This document shows positions 54,410 to 64,000 of a stretch of 64,000 nucleotides of DNA, piece after piece. The notes beneath the pieces are model-generated. The model was not told the DNA's origin. It was given only the letters and a program-made list of their open reading frames with translations, and searched no databases. A program made the translations under genes and the position numbers. Positions within the stretch are counted from its first letter, which is position 1. Every line of letters starts with the position of its first letter. This DNA is from Phyto melanocephala. Its lineage: Eukaryota > Arthropoda > Insecta > Diptera > Rhinophoridae. The stretch is taken from positions 63,344,968-63,408,967 of the forward strand of contig OW799234.1 of the NCBI GenBank assembly GCA_941918925.1, read 5' to 3'.

Positions 54410-57400
54410 TATATATTTTCAAATCTGGGAAATCTTCAAAACATGCGTTAATAAATCGAAATTTATGATGGTTGCTTTTAATACCTTTGTAGTTTCTATT
54501 TTGTACTTACATACAGACATAGATTCATTATTTTTGTAATTTTTTATTAATTAAAAAAAAAAAATATTTTTCTTTCGCCAAAACTTATTGAAAATTTCAA
54601 AATGTTAATGAAACAAATTAACATCCATTTAGTTAAGAATATCAAGCGAATCAAGAGTAATAGTCACACATTAAACATAATCAGCAACCGTTGTGGTAGG
54701 CATTATAAAAATGTGATTTTTCGGTGTAACTCATTCAAGTGCATGTTTTACAAGGGCCACCACAAAAAGCTTGACAAGTATTTAAATCGTGCCCATTCAG
54801 CTTTGCGGTCACCTGTGTCAATTCGTCTTGATATGTTGCAGAAACTGTTCATACAATTGAAATAGACAGGATTCTTAAAATCTGTACAATACAATGACAA
54901 ATTAAAGTATGTATGTCGTTTTTCAAATAACAAGCTACAGAAAATAAAAGTGACTTTTTTCGCCAACGTATAATCATTGAGGCAGATAGACATTTATGGG
55001 TGGGCTAAATATTTAACACGCAATATATTTAAATTATATTTTTCTTCTTGAGTCTTTATAATATTGTATGTTGAGAGAAAATGTAAACAATGTAAACTAA
55101 GCCACTTGTGTAGTGATTTAAAATATTTTCAAGATATTATTTCTCTAATGTGGTGGGCGTACATTGCAGAAATTCTTGTGGCAAGACAACTTTTAACTTT
55201 GATTTCTCATCAACTTCGCGCCGTTATCATTTTTGCAAAAGCCAACATGTTAAATACCAGTAATTATTTTACACCGGTTTTAATATTGAACAACAACAGC
55301 AAAAGTTCACATGACTGACGTATGGAATGTAAGTAAATCATATTGTAATTATGCCAAGGACGCCTACAATACATGTGTAGATACATACATAGATACATAC
55401 TCATGTACATATAAAGCAATGTATGAGTGAGGAAATATGAATACGTTGATGTTTGAGTAGAAATGAGTAGTAGAGTAAATTAATGTATGTAATAAATGTA
55501 ATTATGTTTGTCGGCCAACATGTAATGTATAAAAGATGATGATGACAATGATTTTGACTGACTTATGATTTCCTTTTTATTTACCAACACATTCAGACAT
55601 TTAGAAATACACGGGCAAATGAATGGAAGTTCATACATATGGGAATACACCATTAACACGCAATTTTGCTTGTTTAGAATTGTTCTTATTATTTATTACT
55701 AACTTTGTTTTATTGTTGTTGTTGTTGATGTTGATTGCTCTGTGCGAGTAGAAAAAAAATAAAAAAAAACTGTTGGGATTCCTTAAAAACAATAATAATA
55801 ATCATTAAAATATGTACAGATGTCGGTTTGTATAGACAGTCAAATGGAAGAAGATTGGTAGGTATTCAATTGTATTTAAACAAGCCGACAAGGTGTGATA
55901 GAAAAGTATACACACCATCCCAACAAACATATGACAGCATTGACACGGCAGGTTTTTAGGGCAGGTAGCTAGGAATAAAAAAAAATTAAATAAATAATAA
56001 AAACAGAAAATCAAAACAAGAACTCTTTAAGATTTTGGCTTAAAAACATCAGTCATTAGGCGTAAATGAGAGTCTGAAACATATTTGAGATAAAAGAAAA
56101 CAAAAAAAAAATAAAAATTGTTATAGACAAGTTAAATATACCAACGGATGGATATATGAATGAATGAATGAATGGCTGAGAGAACTGGTAGACCGACAGA
56201 CAAATTAGAGGGAATTGTAGCTACCGGAAATGCGTGGCATTGTAACAATCAAAAGTCAAAAGCAATGATATTTTCATACATATGTACATATAGGTAGAGT
56301 GTCTAGTTCTTTGTTTTATTGCAGTTTACTAGAAATTTTAATTTGTTTTTCTCTATTTTTCCTAGACACATTTTAAATCATGAGAACAAACCGAAACACA
56401 ACTTTACTTTGACAAAATATCACATGTACCGAAGGCGCAGAAAAACACACACAAGAGCAATCAGCCTTGTTGGACAATTTTTGCATTCTTTGTTCAAATA
56501 CTTCATTACGTGACAAGAGAAAGACAAATCCATCTTGCGGAAAATGTAAACATTTTTATCTTTAAACAAGTACAAGTGCGCAAAAGATCATCCTTGTGAC
56601 CAGCTCATCTACATTATAAACAACAAAATAATCGTCACTAGACTCAGATCATTGTTCTCATCATTATTATCGTTGAACAAAAAATGTTATTAAAAACATT
56701 TTTATTTTTTCTCCATTTTTAATACTAAATTAAATACGAAAGTCTGCCTGCATATGCATTGAGTCCCTACACGTAGTAAATCAAATCGGAGGCTGTAGGA
56801 AAAAGTGATTGACACTTCAGAATATAAAAAAATTTGGAATGTTTGTTTTTTTACGGCTGGTGATAGCTCTGCTACTTTTAAATACTCCCATTGGTACGTA
56901 AATCACGAAATAATCATTTTACATCACATTAAAATACAACATTTTATTGAAGATTTTGTTTTGAATGCATGTTGTTTCTGTTTGAAACACACGGAGTAAT
57001 GAGTTTGATAAGATCTTCTAATTAAAGTGGTTGCACGAAATAATTTCAAACGATTTGTGAGAATGTGTTTTAAATGCAGACACAAGCAATTAGTATATCA
57101 CCTTTCCGTTTTATTAACCAAAACATACCATACGAATTTTTTGTAGGAAAACGTTAAAAAGCACCGAACTGTGATTTGTACTTACAAGACCTGAATTAGA
57201 ACTGGAATTTACCTCGAACTGAGCTAGAATTGAGCTAAAACTGTACGAAAACAAAATAAACACTGAACTATAATAAAATACTTCTTGGTAGCGGCATTAG
57301 GAAAGCACCTAAAATTTTAGGTAACTTGATCAGGGCAAGTCTACAAGTCAATCTTTGTATTTATGCGAGAATCCGAAATTATATTAATTGACAATCAACC

Positions 57401-57465
57401 GATTTTTTTATAAATATGCTGAAATGCACAATTTCGTAAATTAATATAATTTTATATAGTGCTCA
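54410..57465. other. AT-rich stretch, no gene supported
   Basis: Frames at 54602-54865 (87 codons, basic), 55064-55318, 55735-55959 and 56805-56999 were inspected; none shows a known domain or coding-like composition. TTGTTGTTGTTGTTG near 55713 and a TGAATGAATGAATGAATGG run at 56157 are simple repeats. Confidence 0.5.
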
Positions 57466-57469
57466 TATC

Positions 57470-58210
57470 ACTTCAGATTAGTCAATGACTGTAGGAAAGC
57501 TTTGCGAGAAATATTAGGGGAATATAGGCTATGCTGGGTGTCGGGTCACTCTTAAATAAGCGGCAATGAAATGGCTGATGAGTTAGCAAACCTTGGGTCA
57601 GAAATGGTGGATCCAGATGGGGTGGAGGCGGTTAGGCCTTTATTGGGATTCTATTTCTGTAGGACCAGGGAATGGCTTCTAAGCGAGACTAATCGGGTCT
57701 GGAGTTACCGAACGGACTGCAGAGTATCACGAACGTTGTGGCCGATACTTAGTAAGTCTGCTTAGGATTTGCTTCTTGACAGAGGTAGGGTCTTCGTGAG
57801 AACTATAAGAGGTATTATTACGGGCCACTGTATGTTGGCGGTGAGAATGGGATTAAACCTGTTGGATATGTGCAGGCTATGCGAGGATCAGGAGGAGTAA
57901 GAGACAGGTGCGCACATTCTGTGCCAATGTCCCAGCCTGCAGAATAGCAGGTTGAAATGGCTAGCTGGTAGATTCTTAGGCGGATTCGGGAATGTATCGG
58001 GCTTTGGACTCGAGAATCTGATAGCATTCGTAATACGAATGACTTGGCTTCGAGACACGAGACTGAGAATAGGTCGATTGTATTGCTAGCTGATAGATTC
58101 TTAGGCGAATTCGGGAATGTATCGGGCTTTGGACTCGAGAATCTGATAGCATTCGTAATACGAATGACTTGGCTTCGAGACACGAGACTGAGAATAGGTC
58201 GATTGTAGGG
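57470..58210 (+). pseudogene. LINE ORF2 end: RNase H tail plus zinc knuckle
   Basis: RKALREILGEYRLCWVSGHS, a stop, then ISGNEMADELANLGSEMVDP gives the end of RNase H (the GNExADxLA motif). FYFCRTREWLLSETNRVWSY is the linker. After a stop near 57763 the same frame reads RGVFVRTIRGIITGHC-like sequence, MGLNLLDMCRLCEDQEE, a stop, then ETGAHILCQCPSLQNSR, the terminal CxxC...HxxxC knuckle. This is a different family from the LINEs at 9851 and 31740, although the layout is the same. 5' truncated, three in-frame stops. Confidence 0.85.
57960..58207 (+). repeat. 125-bp tandem duplication at the end of the LINE
   Basis: 57960-58084 (GCTAGCTGGTAGATTCTTAG ...) is repeated at 58085-58207 with only about two differences plus a TATT junction. 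It includes the C-terminal coding end (IAFVIRMTWLRDTRLRIGRL) twice. Confidence 0.9.
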
Positions 58211-58479
58211 TTTAGCTATTTTCTGTATTGATTTGGTGTCCACTACTTCACCACTTTTCCTTCTTCTATTCTTCTTTTTATTCTGAGGTGAGGGTGTGAA
58301 AATAACTTTGCACCAGCCTTAACAAAAAATTGTTAAGTAATGAGGTACAGACTATACACAATTAGCCAATGCAAAGATGTGGCGAAAGTACGTTAAAGCA
58401 GTCAAAAAATTGTGTAAAGAAAGGTCTATCAAATATCGAATGTGTCTTCTCTGGTTATTGCTCATCTTAATTAGCAAAT

Positions 58480-58805
58480 TTCTTAATACATCGCATATTA
58501 ATCAGGTCAAATGGACCGACATTTGTGAGATCTCCGGTCATTTATGGCTTGTTCGCATAGATCTGCGATTTAAGAAAAACTCACAAGAGAATTTTTAAAC
58601 ATCTTGGTTACCAGTTTATAATACCTCAAAAGCTTTCAAAATCGCTCTTGCTGGAATGTCCAATGTATCATGTAGCGCCGTACAGGTGAAACTCATATCG
58701 TTGCAATGCAAATCATCTCATTTTCCCCAAAAGAGGTTGGTAGTCACTGGCCTACAGCGCTCACCGTTAACAGCAATAGCCTAGCTAAATTCATAAAACT
58801 TATTT
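58480..58805 (-). pseudogene. mariner transposase relic, second half
   Basis: Minus strand: IAVNGERCRPV (about 58775-58745), FGENEMICI-type remains, SFTCTALHDTLD (the decayed FQQDGATCHT region, near 58700-58665), LPRCLKILL near 58605, and FLKSQIYANKP (about 58575-58540), DLTNVGPFDLI. The order and spacing match the other rosa-like copies, but the second catalytic Asp is lost (GAT changed). The plus-strand frame at 58377-58598 is its shadow. Confidence 0.6.
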
Positions 58806-58849
58806 TAAAGTATTCATTGGGCGCCCTTGGCATCCTTCCAAATTTAGTA

Positions 58850-59290
58850 ATTTTTTTGTAGTTTATCTTTAAGTAGATGAAACAGTTTTAATATTTACAC
58901 GTGCTGTTGATTTCAGTTCCGAACCATGGCGATTTGACAAGCCAATTCGATAGTTATAGCTTTAACCATATGATCGCTATCAACTGTCCGATTTCGGAAG
59001 TTTCTATGGAAAGACCCATTAAAACATATTATTTGAATAGGATGACAAGATTTTACTGAACATATCAGTTACGTCAAGGTAGATTAATACGCTACTCGTA
59101 TCAAATCAGCTAACTGTTTTTTTATATACAATATATCAGTGAATAAAAGGTTTTTGCTTTAAAGTTTTTTTTAAATTATTATTATTAAAGAAAAAAGAGA
59201 CAAGATGTGTGACTTATGTAGACGTACATACATATATACAAAAACAAAATGCTTGTTTTTTTAAATTGATGTGTTTGCTGCCGCGATGTA
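58850..59290. other. AT-rich stretch, no gene seen
   Basis: Nothing recognised. Confidence 0.5.
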
Positions 59291-59293
59291 TAT

Positions 59294-60030
59294 ACACGCA
59301 AAGAAAAAATATGGTTGTGGTAACCATAATCAAAGAGCAACGTACTATGATTTAATTATTTCATTGTGGTTAAAACATAAAATGATTGAATCATATGATT
59401 ATGGTTAAAACATAAAATGGTTGCCAGTTATCAATATTATGTTTAAACAAAGATTCATGCAATAACCATATATATGACTATAACTGAAATCTACAATCTT
59501 TGATTTTTTTAATACAGATTATAAACTTTTGCTTTCAGTTAGATATATAGATTGCACTTGCCTTTATAATTGCACTTTTAATACCAATATTTTCCACATT
59601 TTCTCATTTATTTTACATTTGTTTAATTTGTTAAAAATTTTTGTGTATTTTGTAACATCTCAAACGTTAAAAATAATAAAAAATTATTCAGCAATACGAA
59701 GAGCAGTCGAAATCAAATTATTATTAAAAAAATCATAGCTTTATTGCTTCGCAATCATACTAATGATTAACATATTATTTAATGATTAATTGTGCTTTTA
59801 AATGCTTTTGAATATAATGTTAATTTTGTCATAATAATTATTTTAAACTAAACTGTTTTTAAGCAACAACGATATTGAAATTTATGCAAAAAAAATTAAA
59901 TGATAAAATTTAAACAAATGCTTGATCTTGACAAAATATATGATGAAATAAAATAAAAATTACTATTACATATTTCGGAATATAAAATAACCGTCGTGAT
60001 CATGCCGTAACCATGATTTTTCTTCACGTG
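59294..60030. mobile_element. possible inverted-repeat element (about 737 bp)
   Basis: Left ACACGCAAAGAAAAAATATGG then TTGTGGTAACC; right end complement CACGTGAAGAAAAATCATGG then TTACGG. Pairing is imperfect (about 75%). The interior has repeated TTATGGTTAAAACATAAAAT. No target duplication found. Confidence 0.45.
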
Positions 60031-60239
60031 GATATGCCTTGAGCTACATGTTGTCAACCTATTGCCTTCGATTAGGGTTGCCCACTCCGAGATCCTGAAT
60101 AGCGAAAATCTGAAATTATTCTTCAAAATTAAATCTCGGGATTTTCGCGTCTCTTAATAAAAGCATGTTTTAATTATTTCAAATACGACAAGTAATATGG
60201 AATAAAAGTCGACATTTTAACGTCTGAACTTTAACCTCT

Positions 60240-60920
60240 GAAGCAATGATTTCAAACTGAATTTATCGCACTGCGGAAAATATTGAATGTGTGGTTCAAA
60301 ATGTTAACGAATAACCAAAAATATCTAATAGGAGGCGTTCTGCTCAGCTAGGAATGGCTCGTGCATCATAGCTGCACAATTATTAATAAAAACAAGCCCG
60401 CATATCATCGGAAACGTCTGAATTTCAACACTTGACCAGAAGTAAAATCAATTTTGTTGAAAATCTGATTAAGAGTTCGAAATTTGAATAACTGCTGTTT
60501 GAACGACTTTGGTGATAAGTAGCAAAATGGTTTATTACATCTGAAATTAATTTTACTACTTCAGAACTAAAGGAGAATAAATATTTAACCGTAAATGGCG
60601 AGGGTTGAGCTAGAGATGTGATTTCAGAAGGATAAAGCTACTGCCAAAACTATCCGATATACAATAACAGTTTAAAGTTAGTTTTTTGTAGAGTGAATAA
60701 TATCCACTATTTGACAACTTATTGGCCTGCGCGTTTGCTAGATACATCAGCACCCGACTGTTTTCTTTGGAGTTATTTCAATGCGAGAGTATAGATATAT
60801 GAACAAGCTGTAGACAATCTTAAAACTCAAGGGCAACATTGCTGCAGAAATTTTGGCGCTGCAGCCAAAAGTTTTTAAAGATTTTTTGGAATATATTACA
60901 GCGTATTAATACAAAGTAGT
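60240..60920 (+). pseudogene. mariner transposase relic, heavily decayed
   Basis: ENIECVVQNVNE, SNRRRSAQLGMARAS, KYLTVNGEG, ARLLDTSAPDCFLWSYFNAR and NLKTQGQHCCRNFGA can be read in order with many stops. TSAPDCFLWSYFNARV corresponds to the third-catalytic-Asp segment of rosa-like mariners, and VNGE precedes it as in the copies at 7425 and 53180. The second Asp segment is not readable. Confidence 0.6.
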
Positions 60921-60924
60921 TTTA

Positions 60925-63900
60925 ATACTTAGTGCAAAACATTTCCATTTTGTATATTTTATAGTCTGAAAAAAATTTAAAAGAAAAAATTTATAAACGA
61001 AAAAGTTGTTAAATTTGTTAACCCTATAGTGACTTTTGGCTGCGTATTCAATTCAAAACAAACATCACAACATTGTTAAAACCAATTTTTACATACATTT
61101 TATTTCAATTGAAATATTGCTAACATTTTTCTGATCTTAAAGGTGGTTTTAGGGGGTGGGCACATCGGAACTAATCCACCGTTGAAAAATTGCACATGAA
61201 AAGTTTTTAATAACACGAAGTTTGTTTGTAATGAACAGTTTTACTAGCGTTGAAAATAAACTCTCTGTTTATAGAAAATTTTCTAGTTTTCCAATTAGCT
61301 GTTTATTTTTTAGTTTTTTTTTCCACCATCGAAATAAAAATTTTTCTAAAATTGTTTCGACAACACTGTAAAAATATGAATTTTTAAAAGATCTTTAAAT
61401 CTACAAATTCCTTTTGCTGTTCTTCATGGCTACTCCATTTTTTTTTCTGTTTTAATTTTTCAATGTTTTATCTCATGTGTTGGCCATGTGTAAAAAGTAA
61501 AGCAAAAAAGTTTTCTTAAAAATAAAAATAATAAATTTTCGCATTTTCCACAGAGTCTGAAACAACTAGTCTAGACGCAAAATATTTTTCCAAGATCTTG
61601 ACATTTCACCCATGAAAGCAAAACAAAAAAAAACGTTGTTCTTGTGAATGCAAAATAAAGTAAAAAAATTGAAATTTTCTTTATAAGATGTAAATGTTAA
61701 AATGGTGTTCCACTGCTTTTAAAATAATAAAGGAAAAAAAATGTATTTCAAATAGATTAATTGTTAATGGCTAGACTAGTGGGGAAGAGTTCTTCTCTTA
61801 TCTATAAAAATTTGAAACGGAAAAGGATGTGCTTGTCAAAGAGTTTAAAAATACTTATAGTTTTTGATAAAGTTTAAGACAAAAAATTAAAATAACAAGA
61901 AACGATAACTAATTGCAAGTCTTCAGTTGATGCCTTTGGGCAGTTGAAAAGGTGTGGCTGGATTTGAAGTGAAAGCCGCTTGACTGATATGTATAGCATA
62001 ACAGTGATAACATAAAAACTATCTTCATTTGTAAATCAAAAATTAAGTTAAACAATTTTCAATTGTATGATTCATATAGGATTTAATCAGCAATCCTTTG
62101 GCATAAACTACATTTCCAATTAAAGATTATATTAACGCAGCCTACTCTATATCAGTATTTCACTACTATGTATGTAAGTATGATCTAAAAACGTACAAGT
62201 AATAACGTTTGTAGATCATTAACATTTTGAAAGAATTTTTTTCTTTAACATTCTTCCATCTCATTAACAATATTACGTGTTCTAATTTTCTTTCTCATTT
62301 AAATAAAAATTTTGCAATCTGGTTTGAAATTTCCACCAGTTTCTTTTATCTGGCCATTAAAACGAACAGCTTCCTTTATGAACTTTGAAGCAGACACTCC
62401 CAACTTTTTTCTTTTTGTTTATGATTTCAAATTAAATACACTTTTATACTCTACACTAACATAGCCACTATCATATGGTACACTATATAAGACGTTTGTG
62501 TTAAAACTAAAAAACCATACCCTTATTGCACAAATTAGCAACCGATTCAGATTGTACTGCTAAATACAGAGTGTTATTTTAGAATAGTTATTTTTAAATA
62601 ACCTAAAATTGGAATAGAGCAGAAAAAGTCGTTTTCAATATTCATACAGTGGCTTTTTTTTAGTTAGACAATTATATGGCGTAATTGTTTAAACATGATT
62701 TTGGGCATGTGAAAGCCGTGGCTAGCGTGTATATGGGGCAACATACAGAATAGATTTTTATATATTCTTCGTAGTTAATTAGGCTGTATTTCAGCAAGAA
62801 TACGTGGAATGTTTTCACTTTCAAGTGCTTAATTATTTTATAAGATTTTACATATACTAAGCGAAAATGCTCTAATGACGTTAAAACACATAAGCAATTT
62901 TTCCAATTATTAGCACCATTATTAGTTCGTCAAATGTTTCTCTCAGCGATCTGTGTAACATGTGATACTATACTGCTGAAATAACGGGCCAATTCAATGT
63001 GGTTGCATATCAGTCATATTTGTACTATTTCATATTATTTTATGCATGCTTAAAATTTTTGTTAGTAATTTCCATACAAAAAAAATAATATGACTTTACA
63101 AATTTGTTTCCTATGTATAAGAAATTGTTTATGTTATACTTTTAGCCATACTGTCTCTCAGAGAGAATTTCTTCGCTTCTCACCTCTCAGAGAGAATATT
63201 TTCTATTTTCTTCTTTCCTGTATACATACAATTTTTAACAGCGTCATCTCTGTCTTCTTTCTTGTATTAAATACATAATTAGTTTACAAAAGGTGTTCAA
63301 AGTCACTAGTCATATTAATATGAATTATATGACATAGTACAATATGAGAGTTTACTTTGAGTTGGCCCAACATGTCTTCAATACTAATGCTGTCTACATC
63401 CATTATTTTAACACAACGATCTCATTGAAGCAAGTAGTTATCACTATCGCTAACAAATAGGGACTCGTGTAAGTACTTATTAAGATCGCTTATAAATAGG
63501 AAACGCTCTGTTAATGAAATGCTTTGCCGCTGTTGTCAGAATCATTATTACTAAAAAAAAACCGTAAAAATATAAAATTTGTAATTCAAAATCAATTTAA
63601 ATAATCAATTAATTAATCAATTTAAGTAACAGCAAAAAACAATAATTTTCCTATGAAAATATTATTTGTAGTTATAACATGCTTGTTGCATAATACTTTA
63701 ATTAAACATAATAATGATAAACTGCAACCATTTTTTGTTACAACTGTATAAGTCTCAATTTCGAAAATAACTTTAAAATACAATAATTCTATACTTTATT
63801 CGACCTCTTTTTTCAATTTTTGTATTTAATTATTCGAGCCTAAGGACACATTAATAATAAGAAGGGGAAATAAGTTATTAATGGATTGGTACCAAAAACC

Positions 63901-64000
63901 TACTTCCTCAGGAAGAATCATTAATTACTATTCGAAACATCCCAAGAGAATTATTATCAATACAGCCAAAAACCTTATAGAGAGGATACTAACTATAAGT
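60925..64000. other. AT-rich stretch, no gene seen
   Basis: No coding region or window-internal repeat. The only local structure is a twice-repeated CTCTCAGAGAGAAT palindrome at 63155-63200. Confidence 0.55.
63155..63200. repeat. two direct copies of a CTCTCAGAGAGAAT palindrome
   Basis: TCTCTCAGAGAGAATTT and CCTCTCAGAGAGAATATT about 33 bp apart, each self-complementary at CTCTCAGAGAG. The AGAGAG core could bind GAGA-type factors, but there is no nearby gene to support a regulatory role. Confidence 0.4.

Noticed and set aside
54602..54865. 87-codon basic frame as a possible small gene
   Set aside because: AT-rich composition equal to the flanks, no domain recognised, no conserved context.
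57818..58243. 141-codon minus-strand frame
   Set aside because: It is the antisense shadow of the LINE end and its 125-bp duplication; its internal repeat comes from that duplication.
1..64000. LTR retrotransposon, endogenous virus, rRNA or bacterial-type defence system
   Set aside because: No long terminal repeats, gag/pol/env-like frames, rRNA or prokaryotic gene clusters were seen on either strand.

Overview
The window looks like intergenic or intronic DNA of a higher dipteran fly. It is very AT-rich and full of TACATATGTATGTA-type runs, and its repeats match fly families: rosa-like mariners, mini-me/INE-1-type repeats, and Helitrons with TC...CTAG ends. I favour a calyptrate (blowfly or house-fly-like) genome, but that is inference. 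There are no operons, rRNA genes, CRISPR arrays or prokaryotic systems. Only one short open frame looks like a host gene: an acidic coiled-coil protein of 92 residues on the minus strand at 33392-33670.

Almost everything else I can support is transposon remains, often nested. Six long copies and about eight relics of a mini-me/INE-1-like repeat are scattered throughout (1-330, 618-1357, 11007-11828, 24730-25486, 42951-43528, 43538-44348 and others). At least ten broken mariner-type transposases occur on both strands. Most are the type with a QQDG second catalytic motif and a PPRSCDLTPLD-like third motif. One further fragment is Tc1/Tc3-like and one is Transib (RAG1-like). Three LINE 3' ends carry RNase H and/or the terminal CxxC...HxxxxC knuckle. 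Helitrons at 2541, 26643, 36289, 37792, 40671 and 53781 obey the A|TC...CTAG|T insertion rule almost everywhere; two carry internal tandem repeats (about 120 bp and about 142 bp units).

Non-autonomous families defined here by inverted ends and target duplications are: a 247-bp CTGTGGC family (three copies, all exactly 247 bp); a CAAGGC family of about 380 bp with 8-bp duplications (five long copies plus a 26-bp micro-copy); a 184-186-bp CAGGGTG family; a GTCCCCGTTT family flanked by TAA; a pogo/Tigger-like 298-bp element; a tRNA-derived SINE with a perfect 12-bp duplication; and several single-copy inverted-repeat elements.

By region: 1-5 kb, repeats, a Helitron and two MITEs; 6-11 kb, mariner, Tc1 and LINE relics; 11-17.3 kb, nested mini-me, SINE, mariner and MITE; 17.3-24.7 kb, sparse apart from the Transib and mariner relics; 24.7-32.6 kb, mini-me with Helitron, the CAAGGC cluster and a LINE; 33.4 kb, the candidate gene; 36-42 kb, Helitron cluster; 42-49.4 kb, paired mini-me, mariner and a CAAGGC tandem; 52.8-54.4 kb, mariner plus Helitron with a MITE inside; 57.5-61 kb, LINE and mariner relics; 61-64 kb, nothing recognised. 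No undescribed multi-gene system was found. What is new here is the set of MITE families and their nesting.
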